In this document: piece after piece, positions 61,005 to 64,000 of the stretch | How positions within the stretch are numbered: position 1 is the first letter of the stretch | Layout of the letters: every line of letters begins with the position of its first letter | NCBI GenBank assembly: GCA_035326425.1 | Contig: DAOLFG010000014.1 | Coordinates: forward strand, 1 to 64,000 | Origin: CALKJU01 sp035326425 | Lineage (GTDB): Bacteria; Pseudomonadota; Alphaproteobacteria; Geminicoccales; Geminicoccaceae | Direction: 5' to 3' | Length of the DNA stretch: 64,000 bases | Position numbers and translations under genes: made by a program | Notes under the pieces: model-generated | The model's input: only the letters and a program-made list of their open reading frames with translations | The model's database searches: none | What the model was told of the DNA's origin: nothing

Positions 61005-63437
61005 ATGGCCTCTCTCGTCCGCCTGATGCGGAACAGCACCCACGCGGCCCTCGGGGTCGCGCTGGTGCTGTTCTTCGCGGCCATGCTGCTGAGCCTCGTC
61101 AAGCTCAAGGAGCAGAGCGTCGCCGACGACCAGCTGAAGACCGTCGGGCCCTGGGCGACCAGCCAGGCCGAGGTCCAGCTGGCGCAGGCCCAGGTGGCGC
61201 TGGAACGCTACATGCGGGGTGCGGACACGGTCGACAACGAAGCGCTGTTCGAGGCGTTCGACATCTCCTGGAGCGGCGTCGGCGACATCGAGAAGCAGGC
61301 GGGCCTGGTCCCCGATCCGCCGCCCCTGGACGATGCCGACGACGAAATCCGTGCGCGGCGGTTCGAGATCTGGCGGGCCGGCGTCGCCACGCTGAGGGCG
61401 ATCCCGGCGAGGCTCGTCGAGGAGTTCTCGGGCATCGAGAAGGACGTCACCGACATCCGCGTCGGTGACGTCGAGCGCTACGCCAGGATCGCCGAAGGCC
61501 TCGAGGCCATCCGCGAGGGCTTCGTCGAGAGCCGGCAGGCCATCCACGACATCCGCAACGCCGTCGAGGCCGAGCGCAGCGAGCGCTTCGGCGGGCTGGT
61601 CGTCGGGCTCGTCCTGTCGCTGGGCGCGACGCTCGTGAGCGGCGGGCTGCTGATCGGCTTCCTGATCCGCGAGACCCGCCGGACCCGCGGCCTCTTGCAC
61701 GAGGCCGACGCGGCGCGCGCCGCCGCCAACGAGGTGAGCCGCGACCTGCAGGCCGTGATCGACGCGGTGCCGGCGATGGTGACCGCCTCCGACCCGACCG
61801 GCCGCTATCTCCTCATGAACAGGTTCCACGCCGACTTCTTCGGCATGGAGGCGGACCGGGCCGTCGGGCACCTGCCGACCGAGCTCGGGCTCGACCCGGC
61901 ATTCGAGGCCGAGGTCCGCCAGGTGGCGGCCAGCGGCATGGCCCTGCCGTTCTTCGAGCAGTCGGCCTGCGACCTCGACGGCCGCGAGCGCACGCTGCTC
62001 ACCACCAAGGTACCGGTCCGCGACGAGCGCGGCCGCGTGGTGCGCATCGTCCACGTCTCGCTCGACATCACCGACCGCAAGGCCGCCGAGGAGCGGGTGC
62101 GCCACCTGGCGCTGCACGACGTGCTGACCGACCTGCCCAACCGGGCCTTCCTGCAGGAGGTCGCCGAGCGGGCGCTGGCCCGCGCCGCCAGGCGCGGCAC
62201 CACCCTGGCCCTGCACCTCGTCGACCTCGACCGCTTCAAGGAGATCAACGACACGCTGGGCCATCCGGCCGGTGACGCGCTGCTGGTCGAGGTGGCGGCG
62301 CGCATGGCCGGTCACCTGCGGCGCGGTGACACCCTCGCCCGCATGGGCGGCGACGAGTTCGCCATCCTGCAGGAGGACGTGGAATCGCCCGAGGAGGCCG
62401 CGGCCCTGGCCGACCGCATCCTGGCCGCCATCGCCGAGCCGTTCCGGATCGAGAGCCACCACGTCGTCACCGGCGCCAGCATCGGCCTCGCCTTCGGCCC
62501 GGCCGACGGCACCGACGTCGCCGAGCTGGTCCGCCACGCCGATCTGGCGCTCTATCGCGCCAAGAGCGACGGCCGCAACAATGTGCGCCGCTACGAGCCG
62601 TCGATGAATGCCCAGCTGCGCGACCGGCTGGCCCTCGAGCAGGCGCTGCGCGAGGCCATCGATTCCGAAGGCTTCCAGCTGCACTACCAGCCCAAGCAGA
62701 CGCTGGCCGACGGCCGGATCCACAGCGTCGAGGTGCTGCTGCGCTGGCGCCATCCCGAGCGCGGCGCCATCTCGCCCGGCCAGTTCATCCCGGTGGCCGA
62801 GGACAGCGGCCTGATCGTGCCGCTGGGGACCTGGGTGCTGCGCGCCGCCTGCGCCGAGGCCAGGCGCTGGCTCGATGCCGGCCTCGGGCCGGTGCGCGTC
62901 GCCGTCAACCTGTCGGTGGAGCAGATCAGGCGCCAGGACCTGCTGGCGATCGTGCGCGCCGCGCTCGACGATTCCGGCCTGCCGCCCGAGCTGCTGGAGC
63001 TCGAGCTCACCGAGAGCCTGCTGGTGAGGGATGCCGATCAGGCCCTGCGGGTGATGCGCGACCTGCGCTCGCTCGGCGTCCAGCTGGCCCTCGACGATTT
63101 CGGCACCGGCTACTCCTCGCTCGCCTACCTGCAGCGCTTCCCGTTCGACACGCTGAAGATCGACCGCGGCTTCGTCGCCGACCTTTCCGAGACCGGCTCG
63201 TCGCTGCGCATCGTCGAGGCGGTGGTGCGCCTGGCGCACGGCCTCGGCCTGCAGGTGGTGGCCGAGGGCGTCGAGACCGACTCCCAGCTGGCCATCCTGC
63301 GCCGCGTCGGCTGCGACGAGATCCAGGGCTACCTGCTGTCGCCGCCGGTGGATTCGCGGCGGATCGTCGAGCTGCTGGCCCCTTCCGTGCCGCCGCCGCG
63401 CAGGCCGGCCATCGCCCGCCAGCACGCCACCGCATAG
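61005..63437 (+). CDS. Membrane-bound GGDEF-EAL cyclic-di-GMP regulator with PAS domain
   Basis: The 810-residue protein has two membrane segments (about 13-33 and 197-221) enclosing a periplasmic sensor domain, then a PAS domain (about 245-365), a GGDEF domain with intact GGDEF (448-452) and an EAL domain. The EAL signature reads EVLLRW (E576), and the segments NLSVEQ, ELTES, LDDFGTGYSS, LKIDRGF and EGVET are present, so phosphodiesterase activity is plausible. Both synthesis and breakdown of c-di-GMP are possible. The gene's 3' end overlaps the convergent rsmE gene by 109 bp. Confidence 0.95.
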   Translation: MASLVRLMRNSTHAALGVALVLFFAAMLLSLVKLKEQSVADDQLKTVGPWATSQAEVQLAQAQVALERYMRGADTVDNEALFEAFDISWSGVGDIEKQAGLVPDPPPLDDADDEIRARRFEIWRAGVATLRAIPARLVEEFSGIEKDVTDIRVGDVERYARIAEGLEAIREGFVESRQAIHDIRNAVEAERSERFGGLVVGLVLSLGATLVSGGLLIGFLIRETRRTRGLLHEADAARAAANEVSRDLQAVIDAVPAMVTASDPTGRYLLMNRFHADFFGMEADRAVGHLPTELGLDPAFEAEVRQVAASGMALPFFEQSACDLDGRERTLLTTKVPVRDERGRVVRIVHVSLDITDRKAAEERVRHLALHDVLTDLPNRAFLQEVAERALARAARRGTTLALHLVDLDRFKEINDTLGHPAGDALLVEVAARMAGHLRRGDTLARMGGDEFAILQEDVESPEEAAALADRILAAIAEPFRIESHHVVTGASIGLAFGPADGTDVAELVRHADLALYRAKSDGRNNVRRYEPSMNAQLRDRLALEQALREAIDSEGFQLHYQPKQTLADGRIHSVEVLLRWRHPERGAISPGQFIPVAEDSGLIVPLGTWVLRAACAEARRWLDAGLGPVRVAVNLSVEQIRRQDLLAIVRAALDDSGLPPELLELELTESLLVRDADQALRVMRDLRSLGVQLALDDFGTGYSSLAYLQRFPFDTLKIDRGFVADLSETGSSLRIVEAVVRLAHGLGLQVVAEGVETDSQLAILRRVGCDEIQGYLLSPPVDSRRIVELLAPSVPPPRRPAIARQHATA

Positions 63438-64000
63438 ATCGCCGCCGTCTCGGCGCGCAGGATCGTGCCGCCGAGCGACACCGGCACGACATGGTGGCGG
63501 TCCAGCAGCATCGCGCGCTCGCGCGGCGCGAAGCCGCCCTCGGGCCCGATCAGGAAGGTGTCGAGCCGCCCCGCCTGCATGGCCTCCAGCAGCGGCGTTC
63601 CGCCGCCGGCCTCGTCGGCGAAGGCCAGCGCGCCTTCGGCCGTCGCCGCCTCGACCGCGGCGGCCAGCGTCAGCGGCCCGGCGATGTCGGGCACATCCAG
63701 TCGTCCGCACTGCTCGGCCGCCTCGACCGCCCGCGCCAGCAGGCGGTGGGAATCCTCGGGACGCACCACGCCGCGCTCGGTCAGCACCGGCACGATCCGC
63801 CGCACGCCGAGCTCGACCGCCTTCTCCAGCAGCCATTCGAGCCGCGGCCGCTTGATCGGCGCCACCATCAGCACCGGGCCGGACGGGGCCGGCTGCGGAC
63901 GGCGCTGCTCCACCGCCACGAGGCCGGGCTGCCGCCCCTCGCCGAGCCTCGCCAGCCATTCGCCGTCGCGGCCGTTGAACACCAGCACCTCGGCAGCAGC
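63329..64000 (-). CDS. rsmE: 16S rRNA m3U1498 methyltransferase, 5' end cut by window edge
   Basis: At least 223 residues are visible; the frame is still open at the window edge, so the start lies outside. The SPOUT-fold signature is clear: AGPVLMVAPIKRPRLEWLLEKAVELGV, ERGVVRPEDSHRLLARAVEAAEQCGR, FLIGPEGGFAPRERAML and SLGGTILRAETAAIYAV, which includes the SAM-binding knot. RsmE methylates U1498 of 16S rRNA. The C-terminus extends past the usual family end by about 25 residues, which creates the overlap with the GGDEF-EAL gene. Confidence 0.94.
   Translation of the reverse strand, partial: AAAEVLVFNGRDGEWLARLGEGRQPGLVAVEQRRPQPAPSGPVLMVAPIKRPRLEWLLEKAVELGVRRIVPVLTERGVVRPEDSHRLLARAVEAAEQCGRLDVPDIAGPLTLAAAVEAATAEGALAFADEAGGGTPLLEAMQAGRLDTFLIGPEGGFAPRERAMLLDRHHVVPVSLGGTILRAETAAIYAVACWRAMAGLRGGGTEGASSSTIRRESTGGDSR

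Noticed and set aside
60108..63959. 1283-codon open frame on the minus strand
   Set aside because: It is antisense to the GGDEF-EAL gene, the molybdopterin-fold gene and the 3' end of tldD, and has no recognisable domain.

Overview
The window is high-GC, gene-dense chromosomal DNA of an alphaproteobacterium. Support comes from the cytochrome aa3 oxidase cluster (ctaC-ctaD-ctaB-small ORF-ctaG-ctaE-DUF983-SURF1-ctaA) divergent from tldD, MmcB and DUF2336 proteins, ffs-dnaX-ybaB-recR, def-fmt-truA, dapD-dapE, purF-cvpA-radA, mlaF-mlaE, tig-clpP, and a CRISPR repeat and tracrRNA that resemble alphaproteobacterial type II-C types. A Rhodospirillales-like lineage is a guess; no 16S gene is present. 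No insertion sequence, integrase or prophage block was recognised.

Left end (1-6049): a complete compact type II-C CRISPR-Cas9 locus. A 20-unit array (19 spacers, all 30 nt) lies at 154-1440. The operon cas9-cas1-cas2 is on the minus strand and converges on the array. A tracrRNA is readable between cas9 and the next gene, on the plus strand: a 33-nt anti-repeat, three hairpins and a terminator. Its orientation fixes the array as plus-strand transcribed. Every repeat ends in TGCTAGCCT, an extended -10-like motif comparable to the per-repeat promoters of Neisseria II-C arrays. The degenerate repeats lie at the transcriptional upstream end, and the perfect repeats lie next to cas2.

Middle (7-34 kb): protein quality control (clpP, tig), tRNA-Leu, guaA, then a probable anti-phage gene (AbiJ-type N-terminal domain fused to a PD-(D/E)XK nuclease) whose base composition differs from its neighbours. 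Next comes an accessory stretch: LysR with a hydrolase, 2H phosphoesterase, beta-propeller, HTH regulator, DUF899, TetR with a Tat-exported hydrolase, and a GH19 lysozyme behind a palindrome-flanked promoter. Housekeeping blocks follow: thpR, yfgM-like, bamB, der, an SDR, purF, cvpA, radA, mlaF-mlaE, dnaB, DUF2336, mmcB and nudC.

Right half (34.5-64 kb): SRP RNA and dnaX-ybaB-recR, def-fmt-truA, lysine/peptidoglycan precursor synthesis (dapD, dapE), a divergent sugar-type ABC transporter lacking a binding protein, an aminotransferase, lipase, transporters, rpmF, an M32 carboxypeptidase, the aa3 oxidase operon, tldD, a secreted molybdopterin-fold protein, a GGDEF-EAL regulator and the 3' part of rsmE, cut by the window edge. 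Many genes overlap by 1-4 bases (ATGA, GTGA, TTGA), which indicates translational coupling and helps fix non-ATG starts.
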